A DNA stretch of 64,000 nt from Pedobacter sp. BS3. GTDB taxonomy: Bacteria > Bacteroidota > Bacteroidia > Sphingobacteriales > Sphingobacteriaceae. This document shows, one piece after another, positions 17,510 through 26,607 of this stretch. Under the pieces are notes generated by a model. That model searched no databases, was not told the DNA's origin, and was given only the letters and a program-made list of their open reading frames with translations. Each line of letters begins with the position of its first letter. The stretch's first letter is position 1. Location: positions 124,001 through 188,000 of the forward strand of contig NZ_VTRT01000005.1 in assembly GCF_008274585.1 (NCBI RefSeq), read 5' to 3'. The position numbers and the translations under genes are program-made.

Positions 17510-19183
17510 TTAGTATCCGTAATTCTGGTCAAAGTGAGTCCGGTCAATCTCAGAGAAAGGAATGGGGAATACTTCATGTTTGCCTTTTTCCATAAGTGAC
17601 ATAGGGTCTGTTGGGTTATAGGCATTATATTCGTTAGCAAAGGCATTTACCTTATCAATCAATATGCCCCAGCGTTTGAGATCGTAAAAACGTTTACCTT
17701 CATCAACAAACTCCAGGCGCCGCTCTTTCCGTATGGCATCGCGGAAATGATCTTTGCTATCTGTCTGCTCCGCAGGCAGGTTAGCCAGCGCAGCCCGGTG
17801 CCTGATCTTGTTTACAGCAGCAATAGCGCCTGACTGGGGGCCGTTAAGCTCATTGTCGGCTTCCGCGTAGATCAGGTAAGCCTCGGCCCAGCGGTATATG
17901 ATCACGTTTGCTTTTTTATCATAATGCGGATAAGCTGCATTGTCGCCACCCTTATACTGGTAATCTGACCGGAATTTGCCGGGGAATACCGTTTTATTCG
18001 GGGTTTGGGAAGTGTATAGCGAAGGTGTTGTTGCATAGGTGAACACATCGTAAAAGTTAGGCAGCTTTTTTGTCGTGGCGTTCCACTGGCCTTTAAAGGG
18101 CCAGAATGTGGGGTAAAACCTGCCATCAACAAATTTAGTGGGATCAGTATACTGGTTGATATCATACGCGGTTGTATTCGGGTTTACACCACGGATCTGC
18201 CTTGCCGGGTTATTCATGTCTATAGGGCCGCTGGTATCAAACTCCCTGATCAGGTCAAAAGATAATGCACCATAAGAGAACTCTCCCGTAGCCCAAACCT
18301 GCCCGGTAGATATGCCATAATTCTGCTCAGAAAAGATAATCTCTCCCCGGTTTTCATTGGCAACGCTGAACAGATAATTAAAGTCCTGCAGCTCGGGTAC
18401 TACAATACCGGGAGCCTTTGCGTTTATCAATGTATCGGCCTCTGCCCGTGCCGCTTCCAGGTATTGCGGTCCTAATTTTAAGGGTTCGCCATTCATGGTC
18501 AGATAAACCTCGGCCAGCATCAGCCTGGCCATAATTTTACTGGCAAAACCCGGCGATCTTGGGCCTTCCTGGGTGAAAAGTGTTTTTGCCTTTTTAAGGT
18601 CGCTAACAATTTGGGCATAAACCTGCTCAACAGGTGTTCTTCCGATAGCAAGCGGCCCCTGTGGCGTATTGTCTTTAATATCTATCACCAGGGGAACGGG
18701 CCCAAACAGGCGTACCAGCTTAAAATAAGCCAGTGCCCTGAGGGTATAGGCTTCGGCAATGAACTGTGGGCGCTGGGCATCTTTATTGTCAGGCCATTTT
18801 GTCCGTTCCATGTTATCAATAAAGGCATTGCAATTGTAGATGCTGGTATAAAGGCCTGCATAAACACTTTCAACCAGCGGATTGGTTGACCGTACGTTCT
18901 TTTTAGGAAACTGGGAATTATTATCCGCTTTCAGCACACGGGCGGCATCAACAAGCACATTGTCGGTAGTGTATTCTTCCAGGTTTAGCAGCTGGTAATT
19001 GAAATTGCCGCTGTATGAGCTGATAATACCGAGCAAAGCGCCTTCGGCTTCTGCCGCGTTGGTGTAAAAGTTTCCCGGAAACTGTTGGCTGTACAGCTTT
19101 TCATCCAGGTATTTGTCGCAGGATGAAAATGCCAGCAAAGCCAGTAACGGTATGGATCTCCAATATTTAGATAAAGATTTCAT
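17510..19183 (-). CDS. SusD/RagB-family outer-membrane lipoprotein
   Basis: The 557-aa product has a lipobox (LLAFSSC, Cys23) followed by DKYLDE, the SusD N-terminal signature. Alpha-helical TPR-like segments run through the middle (AEAYTLRALAYFKLVRLFGPVP, about 143-164), and the C-terminal SusD domain contains VIIYRWAEAYLIYAEADNEL and the closing RRLEFVDEGKRFYDLKRWG. SusD proteins form the lid of the SusC channel and bind incoming oligosaccharide at the cell surface. It follows susC by 19 bp and precedes the LamG lipoprotein by 36 bp. Family is secure; the glycan is inferred from neighbouring enzymes. Confidence 0.95.
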   Translation of the reverse strand: MKSLSKYWRSIPLLALLAFSSCDKYLDEKLYSQQFPGNFYTNAAEAEGALLGIISSYSGNFNYQLLNLEEYTTDNVLVDAARVLKADNNSQFPKKNVRSTNPLVESVYAGLYTSIYNCNAFIDNMERTKWPDNKDAQRPQFIAEAYTLRALAYFKLVRLFGPVPLVIDIKDNTPQGPLAIGRTPVEQVYAQIVSDLKKAKTLFTQEGPRSPGFASKIMARLMLAEVYLTMNGEPLKLGPQYLEAARAEADTLINAKAPGIVVPELQDFNYLFSVANENRGEIIFSEQNYGISTGQVWATGEFSYGALSFDLIREFDTSGPIDMNNPARQIRGVNPNTTAYDINQYTDPTKFVDGRFYPTFWPFKGQWNATTKKLPNFYDVFTYATTPSLYTSQTPNKTVFPGKFRSDYQYKGGDNAAYPHYDKKANVIIYRWAEAYLIYAEADNELNGPQSGAIAAVNKIRHRAALANLPAEQTDSKDHFRDAIRKERRLEFVDEGKRFYDLKRWGILIDKVNAFANEYNAYNPTDPMSLMEKGKHEVFPIPFSEIDRTHFDQNYGY

Positions 19184-19202
19184 CTGTTTAATTTTTTATA
19201 GA

Positions 19203-22200
19203 TTAAAATGACAACTTGCCTCCGAAATTATATATCCTTCCGCGTGGGTAGGCAAAACGGTCAATGCCCCGGTTAATGCCATTGCCCACTTCGGGGTCGT
19301 ATCCGTCATACCCGGTAAAGCTCCATACATTGCTACCGCTGAAATAGAAGTATATAGTTGATCTTTTCCGGGTTTTGAGATTCAGCGAATACCCCAGCCG
19401 CACATTCTGTATCCTGACGATATCGGCATTTTCAAGATAGCCGTCGTGAAGAAACTCAGAGTTATAGTGAATGCTTGGCGCAGCCAGCTTGTTGGTTGGA
19501 TTAGATGGTGACCATGCTTCTAAATCGTACGCGGCGGCGCCGTTCTCCCGTGCCAGCCATAAGTTGGGCTTAACGGCATTTAATACCTGGGCTCCGAAAT
19601 CGCCGGTAAGCAGAACGGTTAAATCGAACTTTTTGTATTTAAAGGTATTGCTAAAGCCAATGTTGTATTTTGGAACCGCGTCGCCCACAAATACCCGGTC
19701 ATCGTTGTCAATCACTTTATCGTTATTCTGGTCTACAAACTTCCAGTCGCCGGGTTTTGCGCCATATACGGCAGCCTCAGCTTCCTCACCCAATTGCCAG
19801 ACACCGGCTGTTTTTACGAGGTAAAATGTTCCGATAGATTTGCCAACGGCAAGGTAGCGGGGATTTTTTCCGTCAACGGCTTGGCCTACACCGATAATGC
19901 CTACATCACCCACGTCTGTAACCTGGTTTCGCAGGATGGAAAAGTTAACATTGCTTGTCCACTGGAATGTCTTTTTCTGCATCACCTGGTAATTAACGGT
20001 CAATTCAAAACCCTGGTTGGTCATAGAACCCACATTGGTTAAATAGCTGCCGTAACCGGTGCTTAACGATGTAGGCTGTGCTAACAACAAGTCCTTGGTG
20101 CGTTTATCATAAATATCTGCTGTTACCGATATTTTACCTTTCAGAAATTCCATGTCTACGCCCAGGTCGGTTTGCTGCGAAATTTCCCATCGCAGGTTCG
20201 GGTCTCCGTACCTGTCAAGCGTATAGTAGGGGAGCAACTCATTGTCAAACCCGTTTGTGCCGGAGCTGATGGTAGAAAGTGTCTGGTAAACACCAATTTC
20301 AGAGTTACCGATCTGACCCCAGCTTGCCCTTACCTTGAAGTTTGACAGCCAATCGGCTTTTTTGAGGAAAGGCTCTTCCGAAACCCGCCATCCCAAAGCT
20401 ACCGACGGAAAAGTACCCCATTTATTGCCCGCCGCCAGTTTTGAGGAACCGTCTCTCCTCAGCGTTGCAGTAAGGAGGTATTTGCCATTCAGGTCGTAAT
20501 TTACACGTCCGAAAAATGATTCGAGCTGCCATTGCTGCTTAAAGCTGGAAACGGTGGCCTCTTTGGCATTTTGCAGCGCATTGGTTCCGGTAGTAGTATT
20601 CGGAAAATCAATGGCCGTAATGGTTGTACCTGACATGACCTCCTGCTGTAAGGTATTACCTAATAAAAAAGTGAAATTATGGGAGCCTGTTTTTTTCTTA
20701 TAGGTCAGTGTGTTTTCGTTAATATAGTTAGTTGTAGTATTACTTCTCACTTTGGCGGTAATCCTGGTATCGCTTTTTGTGGCGGCATACTCGGCGCCCT
20801 GGTATTGGTCATTGTCAAAAAAGCGATAGGTCAGACCGGCCATGGACTGAAAGGTCAGGCTGGGAGTAATATTATATTTTAGTGTTAACTGTTCGGTAAT
20901 ATTGGTAATCTTGATATCATCGCTCAGGTCTCTGAGAATGACCAATGGGTCGATATACTTTTCCCCTGTTTCGGGATCTATTCCCGGATCTTTTGAGTTT
21001 ACTTTCAGGTAAGTAGGAGCCTGCAAAATCCGTTGTGTTGCACCGGTAGCGTTGGCTGTTCCGCCCTGTCCCCCGGTAAAGGCTCCGTCGTTTTTAGATT
21101 GAGTAATAGTAACCCGGTTTTCTACCCGTAATTTATCGCTAACCTGCGAGCTTAACGTTCCCCGTATACTGTACCTGTTATACTTGGTATATTTTAAAAG
21201 ACCATCCTGGTCAAGATAATCTAATGAGAGATAATATTGCAATTTCTGCTGACCGCCCTGAAATCCCAGGTTATATTTTTGGGTAAGGGCCGTTTGGCTG
21301 GTTACATCCTGCCAGTCGGTATTAACGTCCAGCCTTGCGGGATTTAACGGAGCAATGACCTGACCGTCCCTGGCTTTTGCCAGCTCCCAGTATTCCTGGG
21401 TTTGCCGGGTAGTCAGCATGTCTATTTTATTGGCCATGGTGGTAAACCCGGATGATGCGGTGAATGTGGTAGTACTGCTGCCTATCTTTCCGCTTTTGGT
21501 GGTAATGAGGATAACGCCGTTGGCTCCCCGTGCACCGTATATGGCTGTGGCCGATGCGTCTTTTAAGATCTCAATCGATTCAATATCATCGGGATTAATA
21601 AAATCCATACCAGTTCTGGCTTCAGAGAAATCGGTTTCTATCGATTGTCCGGCTATGGGCAATCCGTCTACAACATACAAGGGCTGCGTGCTTGCGCCGA
21701 TAGAGCTGACGCCCCGGATATTGATGTTAGAGGCTGAACCGGGTGTACCGCTGGATACGGAAGCCTGAACACCGGCGGCTTGTCCCTTTAAAAGCTGTTC
21801 AATAGATACTACGGGCATATCTTCAATAGCGCCGGCCTTAATGGATGAGACTGCACCTGTGATATCGCTTTTTTTCTGGGTTCCGTAGGCCACAACCACT
21901 ACTTCGTCAAGTCCCTGGGTTTCGGGCTTTAATACCACATTAACCGTAGTACGCCCGTTGAGCGGTACAGCTGCGGTTTCAAATCCTACATAGCTGAACA
22001 CCAGTATTCTTTTGGTATCTGCTACATTTACTTTAAAATTTCCACCGGCATCTGTAACGGTAGTAGAGCCCCCATTTTTTACGCTAACGGAAACCCCAAC
22101 CAGCGGTTCACCTTTATCATCGGTTACTTTACCCGAAATGGTGGTAACTTGCTCTGCCTGAGCAGATACCGGCTTCCGGGTAATAAAAATGGTTTTATTG

Positions 22201-22532
22201 TTAACCGCATATTGAAGCGGCTGACCTGCAATGCATTTGTTCAACACTTCTAATAAATCCGCGTTAACAGCGTTTAACGTGATGGGCTTTATATCTTTAA
22301 GCGAGGAGTTGTTATACAGGAAATCATAGCCGCTCTGTTTTCTAAGCTGGTAGATAACCTCTGATAACGGTGCGTCTTTTACCGTCAGATTAATTTTCTG
22401 GGCATAGCTTTCAGCCTTGAGCTGAAACACGATCAGGATGGATAAGACAAAACTCAGCTTCATCTTTAAGAGCAAATTAGAGTTTACACAGAACCTGTTT
22501 CTGAAGACCAGTTCAGTAAATTTTTTATACAT
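19203..22532 (-). CDS. SusC/RagA-family TonB-dependent transporter with STN domain
   Basis: I place the start at MYKKFTELVF (base 22532, 1109 aa); the frame is open 18 codons further upstream. A signal sequence ends near SYAQK, followed by an STN domain (about 47-115), a carboxypeptidase-regulatory-like domain (ISGKVTDDKGEPLVGVSV), the TonB box region (LDEVVVVAYGTQKKSDITGAVSS), the plug with the SusC signature ASATAIYGARGANGVILITTK, and a C-terminal beta-barrel ending in NFGGKLSF. The STN domain indicates trans-envelope signalling to the FecR protein encoded upstream. It imports oligosaccharides across the outer membrane. Confidence 0.95.
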   Translation of the reverse strand: MYKKFTELVFRNRFCVNSNLLLKMKLSFVLSILIVFQLKAESYAQKINLTVKDAPLSEVIYQLRKQSGYDFLYNNSSLKDIKPITLNAVNADLLEVLNKCIAGQPLQYAVNNKTIFITRKPVSAQAEQVTTISGKVTDDKGEPLVGVSVSVKNGGSTTVTDAGGNFKVNVADTKRILVFSYVGFETAAVPLNGRTTVNVVLKPETQGLDEVVVVAYGTQKKSDITGAVSSIKAGAIEDMPVVSIEQLLKGQAAGVQASVSSGTPGSASNINIRGVSSIGASTQPLYVVDGLPIAGQSIETDFSEARTGMDFINPDDIESIEILKDASATAIYGARGANGVILITTKSGKIGSSTTTFTASSGFTTMANKIDMLTTRQTQEYWELAKARDGQVIAPLNPARLDVNTDWQDVTSQTALTQKYNLGFQGGQQKLQYYLSLDYLDQDGLLKYTKYNRYSIRGTLSSQVSDKLRVENRVTITQSKNDGAFTGGQGGTANATGATQRILQAPTYLKVNSKDPGIDPETGEKYIDPLVILRDLSDDIKITNITEQLTLKYNITPSLTFQSMAGLTYRFFDNDQYQGAEYAATKSDTRITAKVRSNTTTNYINENTLTYKKKTGSHNFTFLLGNTLQQEVMSGTTITAIDFPNTTTGTNALQNAKEATVSSFKQQWQLESFFGRVNYDLNGKYLLTATLRRDGSSKLAAGNKWGTFPSVALGWRVSEEPFLKKADWLSNFKVRASWGQIGNSEIGVYQTLSTISSGTNGFDNELLPYYTLDRYGDPNLRWEISQQTDLGVDMEFLKGKISVTADIYDKRTKDLLLAQPTSLSTGYGSYLTNVGSMTNQGFELTVNYQVMQKKTFQWTSNVNFSILRNQVTDVGDVGIIGVGQAVDGKNPRYLAVGKSIGTFYLVKTAGVWQLGEEAEAAVYGAKPGDWKFVDQNNDKVIDNDDRVFVGDAVPKYNIGFSNTFKYKKFDLTVLLTGDFGAQVLNAVKPNLWLARENGAAAYDLEAWSPSNPTNKLAAPSIHYNSEFLHDGYLENADIVRIQNVRLGYSLNLKTRKRSTIYFYFSGSNVWSFTGYDGYDPEVGNGINRGIDRFAYPRGRIYNFGGKLSF

Positions 22533-22589
22533 TTGATTGTTGGGTTTAATTGAAACTGTTGTTAACTGCAAGCTGCGATTACCCAATTC

Positions 22590-22633
22590 AGCATTTTGCT
22601 GATTATGACCAAGGGCACGGCACTGCTCTTGGT
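22590..22633 (-). promoter_or_regulatory. Two stem-loops between fecR and susC
   Basis: ACCAAGGGCA (22608-22617) pairs with TGCTCTTGGT (22624-22633) with one G-T pair, and CAGCA/TGCTG (22590-22594 and 22598-22602) encloses a 3-base loop. They lie in the 224-bp fecR-susC spacer, 57 bp or more before the susC start. No T-run follows, so an mRNA-processing or attenuation role is more likely than termination. Confidence 0.35.
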
Positions 22634-22756
22634 TATTTAATCACAGAAGGTATTGCTGCACAAGGCCCTTAAGCCTCAATAATTCTATTCTTTATTTCAA
22701 TTCGATAGTTTTAATAATTGGTTTAATCAGTTTAATTTATAATTTGGTAGGGAGAG

Positions 22757-23923
22757 CTATTTCATTACAATTACCCTCCTTTCTTCAATTGTAAAATGAA
22801 TATTTCCGATCAATTCCAGGTTCTTCAGCAGCTCGCTTAAATTGGATGTTTTGGAAAACGTACCACCTAAACGAAGATTTTTGTCGATGTTTTTATATAC
22901 CACATCCACATTATACCACCGGCTTATTATGGTCATTATGGTTTCAATGTCCTGGTTGTCAAAGGCAAAGAAGCCGCTTTTCCAGGCTATTGCCTGTTCT
23001 GCATTTACGTTAGAAACGGCTATGCTTCCGTCTGGTTTAGCAACAGACTGGTTGCCCGGCTGAAGTATGGCTGATCTGCCTGAGCTGAGGTTGTTTATGC
23101 TGACTTTGCCCTGCAGTAATGTAGTGCTGGTGCTGGTTTCATCGGTATATGCTTTAACATTGAAGTGCGTGCCCAGTACGGTCAGATCCTGGTTGCGGGT
23201 ATGCACTTTAAAAGGCTTGGATGAATTATGAGTAACCTCAAAATAGGCTTCTCCTGACAATTCAACATTGCGCTCGTTTTTATCAAATTTTGTGGGATAT
23301 CGCAAGGTGGATTGCGAGTTTAACCAAACCCTGGTTCCATCCGGCAAAACGAGCTGAAACTGTCCGGCCTTTGGCACTTCAATGGTATTATATGCAAGGG
23401 CCGATGATGATACATTCGTTGTCCCATCTGCCTGAAGGCTGTAAATGATCTTCCCGTCGGCTGTTTTCTGTATATAGGTATCTTCCTGTTGTGCGATTAC
23501 GCCGTTACGGGCATTGTCAAGCGCTATTTTTTTGCCATTTGCAAGGGTTAGAACGGCTTTGTTTGTGCCGGGAAGTATATCTCCTGGTTTTGCTTTCCGG
23601 GCAGTTTGTTCCGCTTTACCGGGATGTTTTACCAGCATGTAAATCCCGGTAGAGAGGGAGAACAGCAGCATGGCTGCCGCGGCAATTCGGGTCCATAAAA
23701 ACCGGACAGGTTTCCGCTCTTTTGCTTCAACAATATTCCATATCCCGGTTTCCAGTTGCTCTTCCAGCAGTTTTTTCTCCTCGATCTTTAACTGACTGAT
23801 GATATCCTGTTCCTTATCAAAATAAGAATAGTATGCTTTCAGGAAGCTTTTCTCAGCAGGTGTGGCTTTATCAGCCAGGTACCTTTGTATCATTTTCAGC
23901 AGTTCTATGCGGTTGTCAGGCAT
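22757..23923 (-). CDS. FecR-family anti-sigma factor
   Basis: The 388-aa product has an N-terminal cytoplasmic region, one membrane segment (about residues 75-97, IAAAAMLLFSLSTGIYMLV), a periplasmic FecR domain (about 170-270, VPKAGQFQLVLPDGTRVWLNSQSTLRYP) and a C-terminal DUF4974 domain (about 310-388, FAFDNQDIETIMTIISRWYNVDVVY). FecR proteins relay the state of an STN-bearing SusC to an ECF sigma factor. The usual sigma gene immediately upstream is missing here; the nearest candidate is the frameshifted ECF gene about 7.7 kb away at 31600. A 33-bp block shared with another sulfatase gene lies 20 bp upstream. Confidence 0.93.
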   Translation of the reverse strand: MPDNRIELLKMIQRYLADKATPAEKSFLKAYYSYFDKEQDIISQLKIEEKKLLEEQLETGIWNIVEAKERKPVRFLWTRIAAAAMLLFSLSTGIYMLVKHPGKAEQTARKAKPGDILPGTNKAVLTLANGKKIALDNARNGVIAQQEDTYIQKTADGKIIYSLQADGTTNVSSSALAYNTIEVPKAGQFQLVLPDGTRVWLNSQSTLRYPTKFDKNERNVELSGEAYFEVTHNSSKPFKVHTRNQDLTVLGTHFNVKAYTDETSTSTTLLQGKVSINNLSSGRSAILQPGNQSVAKPDGSIAVSNVNAEQAIAWKSGFFAFDNQDIETIMTIISRWYNVDVVYKNIDKNLRLGGTFSKTSNLSELLKNLELIGNIHFTIEERRVIVMK

Positions 23924-23943
23924 TATGATCCTCGTTTTAATAC

Positions 23944-23976
23944 TATGTGCCCTGAGTTATGAAATATACTAAGGTG
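23944..23976 (-). promoter_or_regulatory. 33-bp block upstream of fecR, shared with the 30.9-kb sulfatase gene
   Basis: Read leftward it contains CCTTAGTATATTTCA and, 10 bases on, GGCACATA. The block at 30988-31020 carries the same two parts at the same spacing with few differences. TATATTTC resembles a -7 box, so this may be a promoter used by the PUL sigma factor. It is inferred from similarity and position. Confidence 0.4.
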
Positions 23977-24020
23977 ATAGCAAAATTTTTTTTAAGGGGC
24001 TTCAAAATGGTATTGAAGCC

Positions 24021-24771
24021 TCACTCCCAATCCCTCTCCCTTGGAGCTACGGTGTACCCACTTTTTAACAATAAGTTGATTAACCAATCCTTACAGCCTT
24101 TATCTGCACTACACACTGCCTGGGCATTGACTTTGTTAATCACTACCCCCTCATTTCGAGGGGGTAGGGGGAGGAAAAGAGATTTGTAATATTGGGGAAG
24201 CTCCCACAAAAAGATTTACAGGCGATGGGCTTTGGGGTTTACGCTTTGATGATGAGGTATCACATGGCATGAGAAATTATTTGTTAATTTCATAGATATT
24301 TGAAAATCAGATAAATAAGAGGCGGCCTCCCCCCAACCCCTCTCCAACCGCATGCTGCTTTAGCGGTGGCGCAAGGAAAGGGGAGACGGAGAGCAATCTT
24401 CCGGTCTTTCCCGACTTCCGACTTTCCGAACTATGAACTATGAACCATGAACTATGAACCATGAACCATGAACTGCTATCCTGCAAAGGCACAAGGTAGG
24501 CCGCACACCGGCAACCGCTTAACCTTGCGCCAGACTACGCAGGGAGTAAGGCTATGCTACCCGGTTTGTTTCTTGCATCTATGTTCTTGCTTCTTTTTTG
24601 CTTTCGGACTTTCCCGACTTTCGGATTATGAATCATACAGGTATAACTGTCATCTCTCCATTGTCAACTGTCATCTCTCCATTGTCAATTATTAAAAATT
24701 ACTTCCGGTCTTTCTGACTTTACTGACTATCAGCTATCCGCCATGAACTATAAGCCTCGTAAACGTAAAAC
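24021..24771. repeat. Repeat-rich intergenic region
   Basis: The 848-bp gap between fecR and the next sulfatase gene holds no credible gene. It contains a perfect 9-bp stem TACCCCCTC/GAGGGGGTA (24144-24152 and 24158-24166); six tandem heptads of CTATGAA/CCATGAA (24431-24472); CTTTCGGACTTTCCCGAC-type tracts around 24410 and 24600; and a 21-bp tandem duplication, unit AACTGTCATCTCTCCATTGTC, at 24645-24665 and 24666-24686. Related material occurs at 0.95-1.1 kb and 63.5-63.75 kb. Confidence 0.65.
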
Positions 24772-26517
24772 TTAAAACTTCCCATCTTCTGCCTTCCAGG
24801 GCATCGGGTATACCTGGCAGCGTTTGGCATAATCTTCCCACATGGCGCTCATTTGCTTCACCAGCTCAGGGTGCGAGGATGCCAGGTTATGCATTTCACT
24901 ACGATCTACGGAGAGGTCATATAGCTCCCAGGGATGAGATTTAAAAAACTGTTTTTTCAGGTCGGCTTCGCTTACCAGCTTCCATTTGCCCATACGCACC
25001 GCCCGGTTCATTTCGTGCTCCCAAAACAGCGCTGTTCTGTTTAACGGCTTACCGGTAAATGTTGGCACCAGGCTAATACCTTCGCAAGGTGTTATAGTGT
25101 TGTTATTATACATTTTGGGATAAGAAACCTGTGCCGCATCCAGTATAGTGGGCATAATATCCATTTCATGCCCAACCTGTGTGCGTATGGCGCCGGCCTG
25201 TTTGATAACCTGCGGCCAGTGTATAATCAAGGGTGTTGCTATGCCGCCTTCGTGTACATAATGCTTGAACTTGCGCAATGGGGTGTTAGATACATTGGCC
25301 CATTCTTTCATGTACGATACATAGGTATCAGGTGGCCCGGCCATTACATTTTTGCCCTGCATCACTAATTTGCCGTCCCTGGTAACCGGGGGATTGTTTG
25401 AATAGATGAGTGTCTCCGGTGACAGCTTGCGCACATTGGCCGGATTTTTTGCAACCGGGACTGTTTTACCACCGCCAAGAATTTCGGCACAGGCGCCGTT
25501 ATCCTGTAGAAAAATAATGAGAGTGTTCTCATAAATACCGTCGGTTTTGAGCTGCTTGATGATCCGCCCAATTCCCTGATCCATGACGTCGATCATGGCG
25601 GCATAGGTTTCCATACGTCTTAACATGGCTGGCTTGTTTTCTTCGTCATTCCAGGGCTTGCCATCAAATGGGGAAAGCTCGACAGGTTGATCGATTACTC
25701 CCAGCTTTTTCATTCTTTCCAGCCGCTCGGCACGCAGGGTTTCATAGCCTCTATCAAAGCGTCCTTTATATTTCTTAATGACATTTTCGGGCGCCTGCAT
25801 GGGCCAATGTGCTGCGGTGTAAGCAACGTACATGAAAAAGGGCTTGTTCTTATCCCGTTCCCGGATGTAGTTGACACTGTTGTCAGATATGGCATCCGTA
25901 AAATAATACTCCCGGGGTTTATATAGCGAATCTGTATAGGGCGTAATGAGCTGGTTATCACGGCACAGGTAACCGGGATCATAATAATTGGCTGCCCCCA
26001 ATATGGTGCCGTAATAATGATCAAATCCTCTTTGCAGCGGCCAGTTTTCTTTAGAGCTGGTAGGTGTCGGATGAAAATTAACGTGCCATTTTCCCGTCAT
26101 GTAAGTTGCATAGCCGACATTTTTAAGCGCTTCGGCAATGGTTACGGCATTGTGACTTAAATCTCCCCGGTAGCCCGGCAGGTGAAAGTCGCGTGTTGTC
26201 ATCCAGCCCATGCCTGCCTGGTGCGGATATAATCCGGTGAGCAGGGAAGCCCTGGACGGGCAGCACCTCGACGTATTATAAAACTGTGTGTAACGTAAGC
26301 CTTCGCTTGCCAACTGGTCAAGATTATGGGTTGCCGCTTCGCCGCCATAGCAGCCAATATCCGAATAACCCATATCATCCGAAAGGATGAGAATTACATT
26401 CGGCTGTTTGTAAGATGGCGTTTGAATTTTGGCTTTAACTGAACCGTAACGCCATGATACCAGCAGGCCGGCGGATAATATCGCGGTAAAGAAAACCGCT
26501 GTTTTGTATTTATTCAT
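24772..26517 (-). CDS. Type I sulfatase with CCPSR active site
   Basis: The 581-aa product opens with a hydrophobic signal or anchor segment (about 7-22), metal-binding ILSDDMGYSDIGCYGGE (about 44-60) and the formylglycine motif C85-CPSRASLLTG. TGKWHVNFHP and IFLQDNGACAE complete the site, and a large insertion (about 245-420) is typical of the longer arylsulfatase branch. It is most similar within the window to the sulfatase at 29184, which has the same CCP(S/T)R context and size. The gene is leftward, 90 bp after the GtaA-like gene. Substrate unknown; glycan desulfation is inferred. Confidence 0.9.
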   Translation of the reverse strand: MNKYKTAVFFTAILSAGLLVSWRYGSVKAKIQTPSYKQPNVILILSDDMGYSDIGCYGGEAATHNLDQLASEGLRYTQFYNTSRCCPSRASLLTGLYPHQAGMGWMTTRDFHLPGYRGDLSHNAVTIAEALKNVGYATYMTGKWHVNFHPTPTSSKENWPLQRGFDHYYGTILGAANYYDPGYLCRDNQLITPYTDSLYKPREYYFTDAISDNSVNYIRERDKNKPFFMYVAYTAAHWPMQAPENVIKKYKGRFDRGYETLRAERLERMKKLGVIDQPVELSPFDGKPWNDEENKPAMLRRMETYAAMIDVMDQGIGRIIKQLKTDGIYENTLIIFLQDNGACAEILGGGKTVPVAKNPANVRKLSPETLIYSNNPPVTRDGKLVMQGKNVMAGPPDTYVSYMKEWANVSNTPLRKFKHYVHEGGIATPLIIHWPQVIKQAGAIRTQVGHEMDIMPTILDAAQVSYPKMYNNNTITPCEGISLVPTFTGKPLNRTALFWEHEMNRAVRMGKWKLVSEADLKKQFFKSHPWELYDLSVDRSEMHNLASSHPELVKQMSAMWEDYAKRCQVYPMPWKAEDGKF

Positions 26518-26607
26518 TATTACAAAAGTTATTGTACAATTTTAATTAAGGCTAATACCTTTCAACGTTTAATCCCGAATGGTCGGGATTGAACGTTCCT
26601 CAACTTT

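Noticed and set aside
24307..24695. Short ORFs in the fecR-sulfatase gap and possible CRISPR-like repeats
   Set aside because: Repetitive peptides from heptads; the repeats are directly adjacent without spacers of constant length, and no cas genes are present.
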